A stretch of 32,478 nt of DNA, from NCBI GenBank assembly GCA_012719195.1, contig JAAYAV010000201.1, forward strand, positions 1 through 32,478, given 5' to 3'. Of this stretch, positions 23,501-30,273 are shown piece after piece (positions within the stretch are counted from its first letter, which is position 1; each line of letters opens with the position of its first letter). Below the pieces are notes generated by a model, which saw nothing but the letters and a program-made list of their open reading frames with translations, did not search any database and had not been told where the DNA came from. The translations under genes and the position numbers were made by a program. The stretch comes from Anaerolineae bacterium (GTDB lineage Bacteria > Chloroflexota > Anaerolineae > DRVO01).

Positions 23501-26500
23501 GGCCGAGGAGAGCTGCGAGACCTTGAGACAGACGGTCGAGGCAGCTCCGGAGAGAGGATCAGCGCACGCCGCCTTCGGCCTGGTGCTGGAGCGCCTGGGC
23601 CGACTCTCCGAGTCCCACGCTTCTCTCGAACGCGCCGCCTCTCTGGATGAGCAGTCGACTGCCACCCTCATCGCCCTGGGACGGGTCTGCCGGAAGCTGG
23701 GCGACCATCAGGGCTCGCTGCAGCATCTCCGCGCGGCGGAGGCCAACTCGGCGGACCATCCCGAGGTGCACCACCAGATGGGGCTGACGCTCACGGCCGT
23801 CGGTCGAGCCCACGACGCCTACCGCCATCTGCATGAGGCTCTACGCTTGACCGGTCCCTCCGGTCCCATCCTCGAATCGCTGGGCCGCGCGCAGCTGGCT
23901 GCCGACGAGGTGGATGCCGCCATCGCCACGCTCGAGAAGAGCATTGGCTGCGACCCCAAGGCCGAAGGCCCCCGCGAGGCGCTTGCCCGCGCCTTCGCCG
24001 CCAAGGGCTGGAACCAGGAAGCGGTGGACCAACTGACGGAGGCGGCCGAGGACCATCCCGCATCGGCGTCCCTCCGGCTGGCACTGGCAGAACTGCTTCG
24101 CGGGCGAAGCCTGCACACCCCGGCGGCCGCCGCGCTACAGCAGGCGGCCCGTCTTGCCGGCCCCGACCCGGAACTGCTGCAGCGTATCGCCGACGCCCTG
24201 ATGAGAAACGGCGAAAGCCACGAAGCCAAGCCGGTGCTCCAGCGCGTCCGGGAACTGGTGCCGGACTCCTGGGCCGCCGGGCTTGCCCTCGTTGACGCCC
24301 ACCTGGCGCTCGGCGAGCACCACGAGGCGAAGGCGCTTCTGGAGGATCTGGTCTCCCGGCGTGAAGCCAGCGCCGAGGCCCACTACCGCCTCTCTCAGCT
24401 TCACCTGCAGGAAGGCGAGCCTCAGCTGGCACTCGAGTCGGCTACCAAGGCGGTAGCCCTCGAACCCGACGACGCCGCCATTCGCGCTCACCGGGCCAAG
24501 GTGCTCGCCAAGTGTGGCGCTGTGTTGCAGGCCCTGCCCGAGGCGCAGCGAGCCGTGGAACTCAGCCAGGACAATCCGGACGCGGTCGCCACCCTTGCCG
24601 CCCTGCTCACGGCGAGCGGCCGCTACCAGGACGCCCTGGGGTGGTATGAGCATGCAACCGAACTCGAACCCGGCGACGCCTCCCTCTGGCGTGAGCGCGG
24701 ACGGCTGGCCCTCAGTCTTGACAACCCGGAGTTGGCGGCGCAGTCACTTCAGCGGGCGGTCGAACTGCGGCCCGACAGCAGTGAGTCGTTCAGTCTGGCC
24801 GCCGAGGCTCTTGATCGAGCCGGCCGGCTTGAATCGGCCATCGACATGGCCCGAAGAGCTCACGACCTTGAGCCGGACTCAGTCGACCTTCGACTGAGGC
24901 TCGGTCGCCTCCTGCGCCGTGGCCGGCGGCTCTCGGAGGCGGCGGAGGTCCTCGAGGCCGGCGGCGACAGCGTCCCTCGGGAGTTCGTCCTCGAGCGGGC
25001 TCGCGTGCTTGCCGCCCGTGGGCGTCACGAGAAAGCCCTTCGCCTGTACCAGCAGACGCTGGAGCGCTCGGCCGACAACCTCGAGACGCTGTTGGAGATG
25101 TCGGAGAGCGCCCTCGCCTGGCAGCAGCAAGCCGAGGCCGAGGCCGAGGCCGGTGTCGCAGTGGCAGCTCCTGAACCGGGAGTGTTGGCGACCCTCCAAC
25201 AACTGATCACCAGGTTCCGGCCCGCCCCTGCCCTGGAGGGCCGCTACCTGGCGGCGAGCGCCGGCCTCATGGCGGCTCTCGGCGCGCATGCCGAAGCGCT
25301 CGACATGTGCCGAGATGCGCTCGAGCACTCTCCGGACGACCCGCAACTCCGCCGCCGCTTGGCCACCCTGCTGATGCAGTCGGGCCGGGTGAAGGAGTCG
25401 CTGCGCGAACTGGTCATCGCCGATAAGGCGCAGCCCGGCGATCCGGAGACGGTCCTCAGCATAGGCCGCCTCCTGCTCGATGTTCGCGAGACGGAACGGG
25501 GCGCGGCGGCTTTGCAGCGCGCTGGCCGCCTCGCCGGCGACGATCCGTTCACCCTGGCGAGGGTGGCGCGGCTCCTCGAGCGGGCGGGCAAGCGCGAGGA
25601 GGCGGTAGCGCCCCTCGAGGCAGCGGTAGCGGCCGACGATCAGCACCCGGAGTGGTGGAACCAGTTGGGCGAACTGCAGCTGGGCCTGCAGCGCTACCAG
25701 TCGGCCCTGGAAGCCTTCCAGCGGGCCTCTCGTCTCGACCCGGACAGCGCCCTCTACCTGCGAAACGCCTCCCGGGCCTACAGCGGCATGCGCCGCTTCC
25801 AGTCGGCCGCTCGTGCCCTGGAGCGGGCCACCGATCTGGCGCCCGAGAACGCCGCCTGGATGGCGGAACTGGCGGAAACCTACCAGTCCGCCGGAGAGAT
25901 TGCCCGCGCCGCGCAGGTATATGAGCTGGCCTGCCGGCTGGAGCCAGCCAACCCGGCCCACTACGTCGGCCTCGGCAACGCCCAGTCGCGCTTGGGGAGG
26001 CTGCAGGATGCCGGCAAGTCGCTCTCTAGCGCTCTAGAGCTCGATCCCGGAGTGGGGAGCGTTCACGCCGCTTTGGGACGGCTGCGCTATCTCGAGGGCC
26101 AGCGCGATGCCGCTATCGCCTCATTCGAGGAGGCCATTCGCGTCGATCCTTCCAGCCACCGTCACCATCAGGAACTCGCCACGCTCCTGTACCTCTCGGG
26201 GGACACGCGTCGCGCGCTGGAGGAGTCGGAAGTGGCGGCCTCGCTCGAGCCCACCGACCCGGAGAACTACGTGGTGATGGCCCAGGCCCACGCCGCCCTC
26301 AACCGCCGGGACGAGGCAGTGCAGGACCTGGAGCAAGCTCTGGCCCTGGACAACACCAACGCCGACGTCCACCACGCCATGGGCGAACTGTGCCGCCAGA
26401 TCGGCTACCACGAGCGGGCTGAGGAGCACTTCCGGCAGGTGATCAGCTTGCGGCCCAAGGACGCTGAGGCCCGGAACCAACTGGGCCAGACCTACGAACA

Positions 26501-26741
26501 CGCCCAGCAGTACGACAAAGCCCTGGCGCAGTATCTACGGGCCATCGAACTGGACTCGGAGGAGCCGGAGTACTACTTCAACGCCGGACGTACCCACAAG
26601 AAGCGTAAGGAGTACTCCGAGGCCCAAGCCATGTTCATGGAGGTCCTGCGCCTGGCCCCGGCCAACACCGAGGCCTACAAGCAACTCGCAGCCGTGAGCG
26701 CCCTCAGCCTGGCGGGTGATGTGCGTGCCATTGCCCGATGA
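20520..26741 (+). CDS. giant tetratricopeptide-repeat protein (2073 residues)
   Basis: The frame is open from 20445, but ATG 20520 has a strong GGAGG 4 bases upstream. Residues about 1-400 are a non-TPR region of unknown fold, partly helical and repeat-like. From about 400 to 2060 the protein is an uninterrupted series of 34-residue TPR units, by eye somewhere near 45. Their typical cores are recognisable (e.g. EAHYELGQLHEHRG, YVGLGNAQSRLGRL, AEARNQLGQTYEHA). No signal peptide or membrane helix is visible, so it should be a cytoplasmic scaffold forming a long superhelix. It overlaps the C25-like protease gene by 26 bases, suggesting paired expression and a scaffold-protease complex. DNA-level repeats are not obvious. 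The units have diverged, so expansion is old. Confidence 0.93.
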   Translation: MADVSAVPGALPLNLRDQRTQHTTIVTTDLEMASLGGEGTTLVLTGRAGDAPAIPHWLARSSSINCVRLLGVPEIENLSPTSAERLVVFGTREVAAELTKRLDGAVALVVEPAQDAQVAAAIARALPSGLANELSAEALRDPELWSALHLEQFLGTAIRLTRQEGGTAWLSRAALVTEAALAVGVGQDLLRRLGDRVLQGTGAVGGETDASSMRALLSGRPEPLAVHRLWEDYAVAQSLLAEAPVVRTLVANLVPAGSGTVVSMLYGLADSRLEWIQALMAEGPQGAEMLARCIAWQDDPSARQGCVAAAVAGVSDATAVATLVRALDGLVGADVVAPAVEALRSLAPSNLAAVHYILAGTAMAARVLEAPALALGLPGADSGQAVESGIEAALSTADSLRANLLFQLGRSAEAKGDWQEAATRYHAAWQSGQRLSVYAGAAARALSRAGRYDDAIQVLDSVGATLPSDPSLLVQRAEAYLGLGWADEALQTAQSAVALCPDSAFARAAAGRTLQAASRLSEAEAEWMEAVRLRPADADAHLDLGHCRSALGDQVLARLDFERAVDLRRDHREACKALAALLLRQGDHAGAIHHLERLSELEPADAQVRVQLAEALDASRQNERAEAAWQEILEQVSDDWDGLLATGAALRRAGRFDDAVKTLKRAIATDPSAVAAGIELAQSLEAAGRTEEALEEYNAVVRRFPQEPLAHYHLGRCAARMGQVDEAIASLQEAIERDPALSEAHYELGQLHEHRGARAEALESYRAAALGSGGNPHYHGEAGRLCLGLGRYEEAVQHLRRATAGPAADAETYAALGDALFHRGADEQAMAAYRSAVDGEPTNPSYHGRLAQSALRLGRVNQALREAEEAVRLAPDDPEYLALKAQLLLDMGRSLTATEVLRRAVSLPGGDAFRAVLGAAYRRSGNLEAAEAELTAAVGQRPDDPLIHEELGALYAARGDVEGALREVHHALELETDSIDARVRLATALADLGEAEESCETLRQTVEAAPERGSAHAAFGLVLERLGRLSESHASLERAASLDEQSTATLIALGRVCRKLGDHQGSLQHLRAAEANSADHPEVHHQMGLTLTAVGRAHDAYRHLHEALRLTGPSGPILESLGRAQLAADEVDAAIATLEKSIGCDPKAEGPREALARAFAAKGWNQEAVDQLTEAAEDHPASASLRLALAELLRGRSLHTPAAAALQQAARLAGPDPELLQRIADALMRNGESHEAKPVLQRVRELVPDSWAAGLALVDAHLALGEHHEAKALLEDLVSRREASAEAHYRLSQLHLQEGEPQLALESATKAVALEPDDAAIRAHRAKVLAKCGAVLQALPEAQRAVELSQDNPDAVATLAALLTASGRYQDALGWYEHATELEPGDASLWRERGRLALSLDNPELAAQSLQRAVELRPDSSESFSLAAEALDRAGRLESAIDMARRAHDLEPDSVDLRLRLGRLLRRGRRLSEAAEVLEAGGDSVPREFVLERARVLAARGRHEKALRLYQQTLERSADNLETLLEMSESALAWQQQAEAEAEAGVAVAAPEPGVLATLQQLITRFRPAPALEGRYLAASAGLMAALGAHAEALDMCRDALEHSPDDPQLRRRLATLLMQSGRVKESLRELVIADKAQPGDPETVLSIGRLLLDVRETERGAAALQRAGRLAGDDPFTLARVARLLERAGKREEAVAPLEAAVAADDQHPEWWNQLGELQLGLQRYQSALEAFQRASRLDPDSALYLRNASRAYSGMRRFQSAARALERATDLAPENAAWMAELAETYQSAGEIARAAQVYELACRLEPANPAHYVGLGNAQSRLGRLQDAGKSLSSALELDPGVGSVHAALGRLRYLEGQRDAAIASFEEAIRVDPSSHRHHQELATLLYLSGDTRRALEESEVAASLEPTDPENYVVMAQAHAALNRRDEAVQDLEQALALDNTNADVHHAMGELCRQIGYHERAEEHFRQVISLRPKDAEARNQLGQTYEHAQQYDKALAQYLRAIELDSEEPEYYFNAGRTHKKRKEYSEAQAMFMEVLRLAPANTEAYKQLAAVSALSLAGDVRAIAR

Positions 26742-28200
26742 TGGCGGCGGCCGGGCGCCGCTGCTCCTGCTGGCCTCGCGCTTGCTCCTCACCCGCAAGT
26801 TCGGCGAGCAAGGCTGGATCGCGGTGGACAAGGCTCTCGGGCAGCTGTCCGAGAGCCTTCACTGGCTCCCCGCCCGCCTGCTCTACGTCGATGACGAACG
26901 TTGCCTGTCGCCCTACGGACTGACAGCAGTCTACCCTCGGGAGCCGGAAGGCATCCTGAGCCTCGTCCGTGCAGCAGAGCGCGTCCTGTTCGACGGGCAG
27001 GTATCTGCCGTGTGGCTCATGGGCGGTGACGAACTTCTCCCCTGTTTCCGTCTCGATAACCCGGCCGACGACACGGACTCGGTCATCCTCTCAGATGCTC
27101 CCTACGCTTCACCGGGTGGGGATCCATTCGCCCCCGTCCGTCCAGTGGGACGGCTTCCTCATCTGGACGGTGCGGTCGAGAGCTTCCTTGCGCTCATTGC
27201 CAGGAACACCGCCAGCCAGGTCCTACCCTGCCTCGACGCCTGTCCCGTCGTCTCCGGATACACCGCCAGCATCTGGCGCGAAGCCTCGCAGCAGGTCCTG
27301 ACGGGCATCACCGACACCGGCGCCATGCGGCTCTCGCCGCCGTGGGATCTGAGCGACTACCCCTTCATCCGCCGCCAAGTAGCCCCCATCCGCTACTACA
27401 ACCTGCATGGGCGGCCCGACGGCACCACCTGGCACGGGCAACTGGACCCGGCCGTGCCCGCCGACTTCACCGACTTCCCACCGGCCTTGCGGCAGGTGGA
27501 CATCTCGGCAGCGGAGGCTCGGGGATGCATCGTCGCCACCGAGTCCTGCTACGGCGGCGCTCTGTCCGAGCGGAGCATCGCCTCCCGATTCCTCCGGCTT
27601 GGGGCGGCCTCGTTCCTCGGCTCGACCGCAATGTCGTACGGAGCCCTCGCCTCGCCCATCTCCGGCGCCGACCTGCTCATCCGCGACTTCATCTCGTTGT
27701 GTGCTGCCTCCGTTCCTCTGGGCGAGGCCCTGCTGCGGGCCCGTCTGGCCTTCGCGCGTGTGATGATGGAACGGCAAGGCTTCCTCGACGCCGAGGACCA
27801 GAAGACGCTTCTGAGCTTCCGCCTCCTGGGCAACCCGACTCTGCGGCTGAGCGGAGTCGAGCCCGAGGCGCCGGTAGCGGTGCAGGCGCTGCAGATGCCC
27901 ATGGAGCCGGTCGAGGTAGTCTGCGCCCACGCCGTGCCCACCACCGACGCGCCCGCCCCTCCGGCCAGCCTCCTCGAGGAGATCCAGGAGCTCGCCGCTC
28001 TGTTCCTTCGTTCTGGCCGCAACGACGTCCCTACTCGGCACGCAACTTGCATCACACCTCCAGTGCGCGCCACCAGCGGTCTCAACTCCGCCAACTGCAG
28101 CGTTGTCAGCTTTGATCGAGCCCTGGCGGACGGGCAGGTGGCGGTGGCCAGGTTCACCTTACGTGACGGTCACCTCGCCAAGACCATCGTGTCTCACTAG
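26716..28200 (+). CDS. caspase-fold cysteine protease, peptidase C25 (gingipain)-like
   Basis: The 494 residues lack a signal peptide, unlike secreted gingipains. The central part follows the C25 layout: LLYVDDERC, the VWLMGGDELLP strand, SDAPYAS followed by VRPVGRLP, then the catalytic dyad candidates His231 in YYNLHGRPDG and Cys278 in ATESCYGGALSERS. A helical region follows (SIASRFLRLGAASFLGS, GADLLIRDFI), then LLGNPTLRLSG, which usually ends the domain (about 385). The last 100 residues are a low-complexity tail that also carries a sigma-54-like site at DNA level. The start is GTG 26716 or ATG 26719, both overlapping the TPR gene. Cytoplasmic location and a TPR partner suggest regulated proteolysis of a host target. 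The substrate is unknown. Confidence 0.82.
   Translation: MMCVPLPDDGGGRAPLLLLASRLLLTRKFGEQGWIAVDKALGQLSESLHWLPARLLYVDDERCLSPYGLTAVYPREPEGILSLVRAAERVLFDGQVSAVWLMGGDELLPCFRLDNPADDTDSVILSDAPYASPGGDPFAPVRPVGRLPHLDGAVESFLALIARNTASQVLPCLDACPVVSGYTASIWREASQQVLTGITDTGAMRLSPPWDLSDYPFIRRQVAPIRYYNLHGRPDGTTWHGQLDPAVPADFTDFPPALRQVDISAAEARGCIVATESCYGGALSERSIASRFLRLGAASFLGSTAMSYGALASPISGADLLIRDFISLCAASVPLGEALLRARLAFARVMMERQGFLDAEDQKTLLSFRLLGNPTLRLSGVEPEAPVAVQALQMPMEPVEVVCAHAVPTTDAPAPPASLLEEIQELAALFLRSGRNDVPTRHATCITPPVRATSGLNSANCSVVSFDRALADGQVAVARFTLRDGHLAKTIVSH
28036..28051 (+). promoter_or_regulatory. probable sigma-54 promoter inside the protease gene, facing the coiled-coil/ftsZ genes
   Basis: CGGCACGCAACTTGCA differs from the rpoN promoter at one base (C for the first T) and shares an identical 15-base core with it. 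GG-to-GC spacing is correct. The predicted start of transcription is near 28062, giving a leader of about 180 bases to the coiled-coil gene at 28242 and reaching ftsZ. It lies in the poorly conserved tail of the protease, where coding constraint is low. Confidence 0.65.
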
Positions 28201-28241
28201 CTAGGCGAACAGCCAAGCCCTAGGCATCTGGAGCGAATGAA

Positions 28242-28685
28242 ATGGAACTCACCGAGCTGATGGACCAGTTGGAAAGCACCGTCTCGGAGGCGCCCTACAT
28301 CCCCATGACCAGCAAGGCGGTCATAGATCAGAACCTGTGCCTCGAGCTCATAGATCGAATCCGCGCCGCCCTGCCGGAAGAGCTGGCGGAAGCGCAGGGG
28401 ATCCTGGCTGCCAAGGAGCGCATCCTGGCGGAGGCCGAGTCTGAGGCCCAGGAACTGCGCCAGCTTGGCCGCCAGCAACTGGAGCAATCCGCCTCCGAGA
28501 GTGAGGCCGTGGCGGTGGCGAAGGAAAGGGCCGCCGAGATCGTCGCCGAGGGCGAGCGCCAGGCCCGTGAGATGGCGGCAGCGGCTCTGGAGTATTCCTC
28601 GTCCATCTACGGACGCCTGGAGGACGACCTCACAGGCATGCTCGAAGACCTTCGGCACCGCGTCCCCGATAAGCAGACTGCTTAG
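28242..28685 (+). CDS. coiled-coil protein (DivIVA/ATP-synthase-b-like), function unknown
   Basis: The 147-residue protein opens with MELTELMDQLESTVSEAP, then IPMTSKAVIDQNLCLELIDRIRAALPEEL (about 20-50). A long Glu/Ala-rich coiled coil (about 50-130) follows. The front block resembles a widespread small protein of Firmicutes and Chloroflexota, often mis-annotated as an ATPase. It has no nucleotide-binding motif. TGGAG lies 8 bases before ATG 28242. It is 29 bases upstream of ftsZ and likely co-transcribed with it, so a role in division or envelope organisation is possible but inferred from position only. Confidence 0.82.
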   Translation: MELTELMDQLESTVSEAPYIPMTSKAVIDQNLCLELIDRIRAALPEELAEAQGILAAKERILAEAESEAQELRQLGRQQLEQSASESEAVAVAKERAAEIVAEGERQAREMAAAALEYSSSIYGRLEDDLTGMLEDLRHRVPDKQTA

Positions 28686-28714
28686 CGACTCGTTTACCGA
28701 CTGGAGAGTGACCC

Positions 28715-30010
28715 TTGGAGAAGCTTGAGGAAACCCAGCCAACCCCGTTGAAGCCCGTGGCCATCACGGTAGTGGGAGTGGGAGGCGCCGGCACCAATGC
28801 CGTGGACCGCATGATAAGTGTCGAGATCCCGGACGTGGACTTCCTAGTGCTTAACACCGATGCGCAGGCACTGGAACGCTCCGACGCTCAGCAGCGTATC
28901 TGCCTGGGGGGCCCCCGTACCCGCGGTCTGGGAGCAGGCGGGAATGCCAGCGCCGGCGCGGCGGCCGCCGAGCTCTCCACTGAGGAAATTGCGCGCGCCC
29001 TGGAAGGCTCCGACCTGGTGTTCATCGCCGCCGGCATGGGAGGCGGAACCGGAAGCGGCGCCGCCCCGGTGGTGGCGAAGGTCGCCCGGGCTGCCGGAGC
29101 CCTGACGGTGGGCGTCGTAACACGGCCCTTCTCTTTCGAGGGCTTCCGCCGGCGACAGGTAGCTGATCAGGCCCTGTCAGAACTCGAGAAGCACGTCGAT
29201 ACCCTGATCGTCGTGCCCAACGACAAGCTGCTCGCCTTCACCTCCGAGAAGGTCACGCTGGACATCGCCTTCCGCATCGCGGACGACGTCCTGCGCCAGG
29301 GCATTCAGGGCATTGCCGAGATCATCACTCGGCCCGGACTGATCAACGTCGACTTCGCCGATGTCAGGCGGATTCTCGGCTACGGTGGCATGGGCCTCAT
29401 GTCCATCGCCCAGGCCAAGGGGCCGGAGCGCGCGATCGAAGCGGCTCAGTCTGCCATCGCCAACCCTCTCATCGACTCCGACTCCATCGCCGGAGCCAAG
29501 GGCATCCTCATCAACATTATCGGCGGGCCGGACATGAGCCTGATTGAGGCCGGACAAGCGGTGGAGTACATCACCGAGCGGGCCAGCGAGGACGCCGAGG
29601 TGATCTTCGGCTCTGCCATCGACAACTCCATGGGCGATAAGCTCCAGCTCACCCTAGTCGCAACAGGAGTGGGACAAGCGGCGCCGCAGGCCAAGCACAC
29701 TTCTCCGGCTGCCCGCCCGCGGGCCGATGCCGGGATCCCCTCCGAGCCGCGCGTAGCCGTGCTGCCCCCGGAGTTCGAGGAACGACTGGCTCGGGTGCGG
29801 GATAACGCTCCGGCGGCAGCCGTCACAGAGCGCGAGGTTGCGGCCCCAGGCAACGATAGCGGCAAGCACAACGGCAATGGCAATGGCAACGGGAACGGTC
29901 ATACCCGCCCGGTGTTGCCCCAGATCAGACGCGAGCCCGTAATGGCATCCGCCGAGCGCGGCAGCCTCGAGATCCCGACGTTCCTGCGTCGCGCCCGCGG
30001 GCTCCTCTAG
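28715..30010 (+). CDS. ftsZ: cell division protein FtsZ
   Basis: FtsZ is the tubulin-like GTPase that forms the division ring. In the 431 residues, the GTP site GVGGAGTNAVDRM is near the N-terminus, the tubulin signature GGGTGSG is at 109-115, and the T7 synergy loop NVDFADVR is intact. The T3 loop reads GAGGNASAG (73-81) where GAGxxPexG is usual. The linker (about 320-415) contains an Asn-Gly run. The C-terminal peptide LEIPTFLRRARGLL keeps the conserved partner-binding consensus (FtsA/SepF). The start is TTG 28715 with GGAG 9 bases upstream. There are no other division-cluster genes (ftsA, ftsW, mur ligases) beside it. It could be the only FtsZ or a second paralog. Confidence 0.96.
   Translation: MEKLEETQPTPLKPVAITVVGVGGAGTNAVDRMISVEIPDVDFLVLNTDAQALERSDAQQRICLGGPRTRGLGAGGNASAGAAAAELSTEEIARALEGSDLVFIAAGMGGGTGSGAAPVVAKVARAAGALTVGVVTRPFSFEGFRRRQVADQALSELEKHVDTLIVVPNDKLLAFTSEKVTLDIAFRIADDVLRQGIQGIAEIITRPGLINVDFADVRRILGYGGMGLMSIAQAKGPERAIEAAQSAIANPLIDSDSIAGAKGILINIIGGPDMSLIEAGQAVEYITERASEDAEVIFGSAIDNSMGDKLQLTLVATGVGQAAPQAKHTSPAARPRADAGIPSEPRVAVLPPEFEERLARVRDNAPAAAVTEREVAAPGNDSGKHNGNGNGNGNGHTRPVLPQIRREPVMASAERGSLEIPTFLRRARGLL
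29861..29900 (+). repeat. short GGCAAY hexamer repeat coding for Asn-Gly run in the FtsZ linker
   Basis: The sequence repeats ggcaat/ggcaac with small changes about five times and encodes the Gly-Asn tract just before the conserved C-terminal peptide of FtsZ. Hexamer units change linker length without shifting the frame, so copy number may vary between strains. Confidence 0.7.
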
Positions 30011-30035
30011 CAGCGCGGAACAAGGAGTAAGTCAC

Positions 30036-30260
30036 ATGGGAGACTGCCAACTGGAGAGTGCGGCCAAGACCTACCTACAGCGGCATTTCCCCAACCTGGA
30101 GGGTGCCGATCCCGTGCGCACCGAGCGCCAGGCAAAGACGCCGGGAGCGCCTCGGCAGCACGTCTTCGACTACACCGGCACCATCAACGGAACTACACAG
30201 AGAGTGAGGCTTGTCCTGGATGACACAGGCAAGGTTGTTAAGGCAGCCGTATCGCGATAG
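30036..30260 (+). CDS. small protein of unknown function
   Basis: The 74-residue protein has AAGGAG 9 bases before ATG 30036. It has a helical start (ESAAKTYLQRHFPNL) and a second half with alternating hydrophobic residues (HVFDYTGTINGTTQRVRLVLDDTGKVVKAAVSR) that looks like a small beta sheet. No signal peptide, membrane helix or cysteine pair is visible. It follows ftsZ by 25 bases, so it may belong to the same transcript. Family not recognised. Confidence 0.7.
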   Translation: MGDCQLESAAKTYLQRHFPNLEGADPVRTERQAKTPGAPRQHVFDYTGTINGTTQRVRLVLDDTGKVVKAAVSR

Positions 30261-30273
30261 AGCGGCTTCTGTC

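Noticed and set aside
20520..26741. Tandem DNA repeat array within the TPR gene
   Set aside because: The 34-residue units are periodic only at protein level; no near-identical DNA units were seen.
20520..28200. TPR plus caspase-like pair as part of a type III-E CRISPR (Craspase) locus
   Set aside because: No cas7-11-type effector, cas1/cas2 or repeat array is in the window, and the protease matches C25 better than CHAT.
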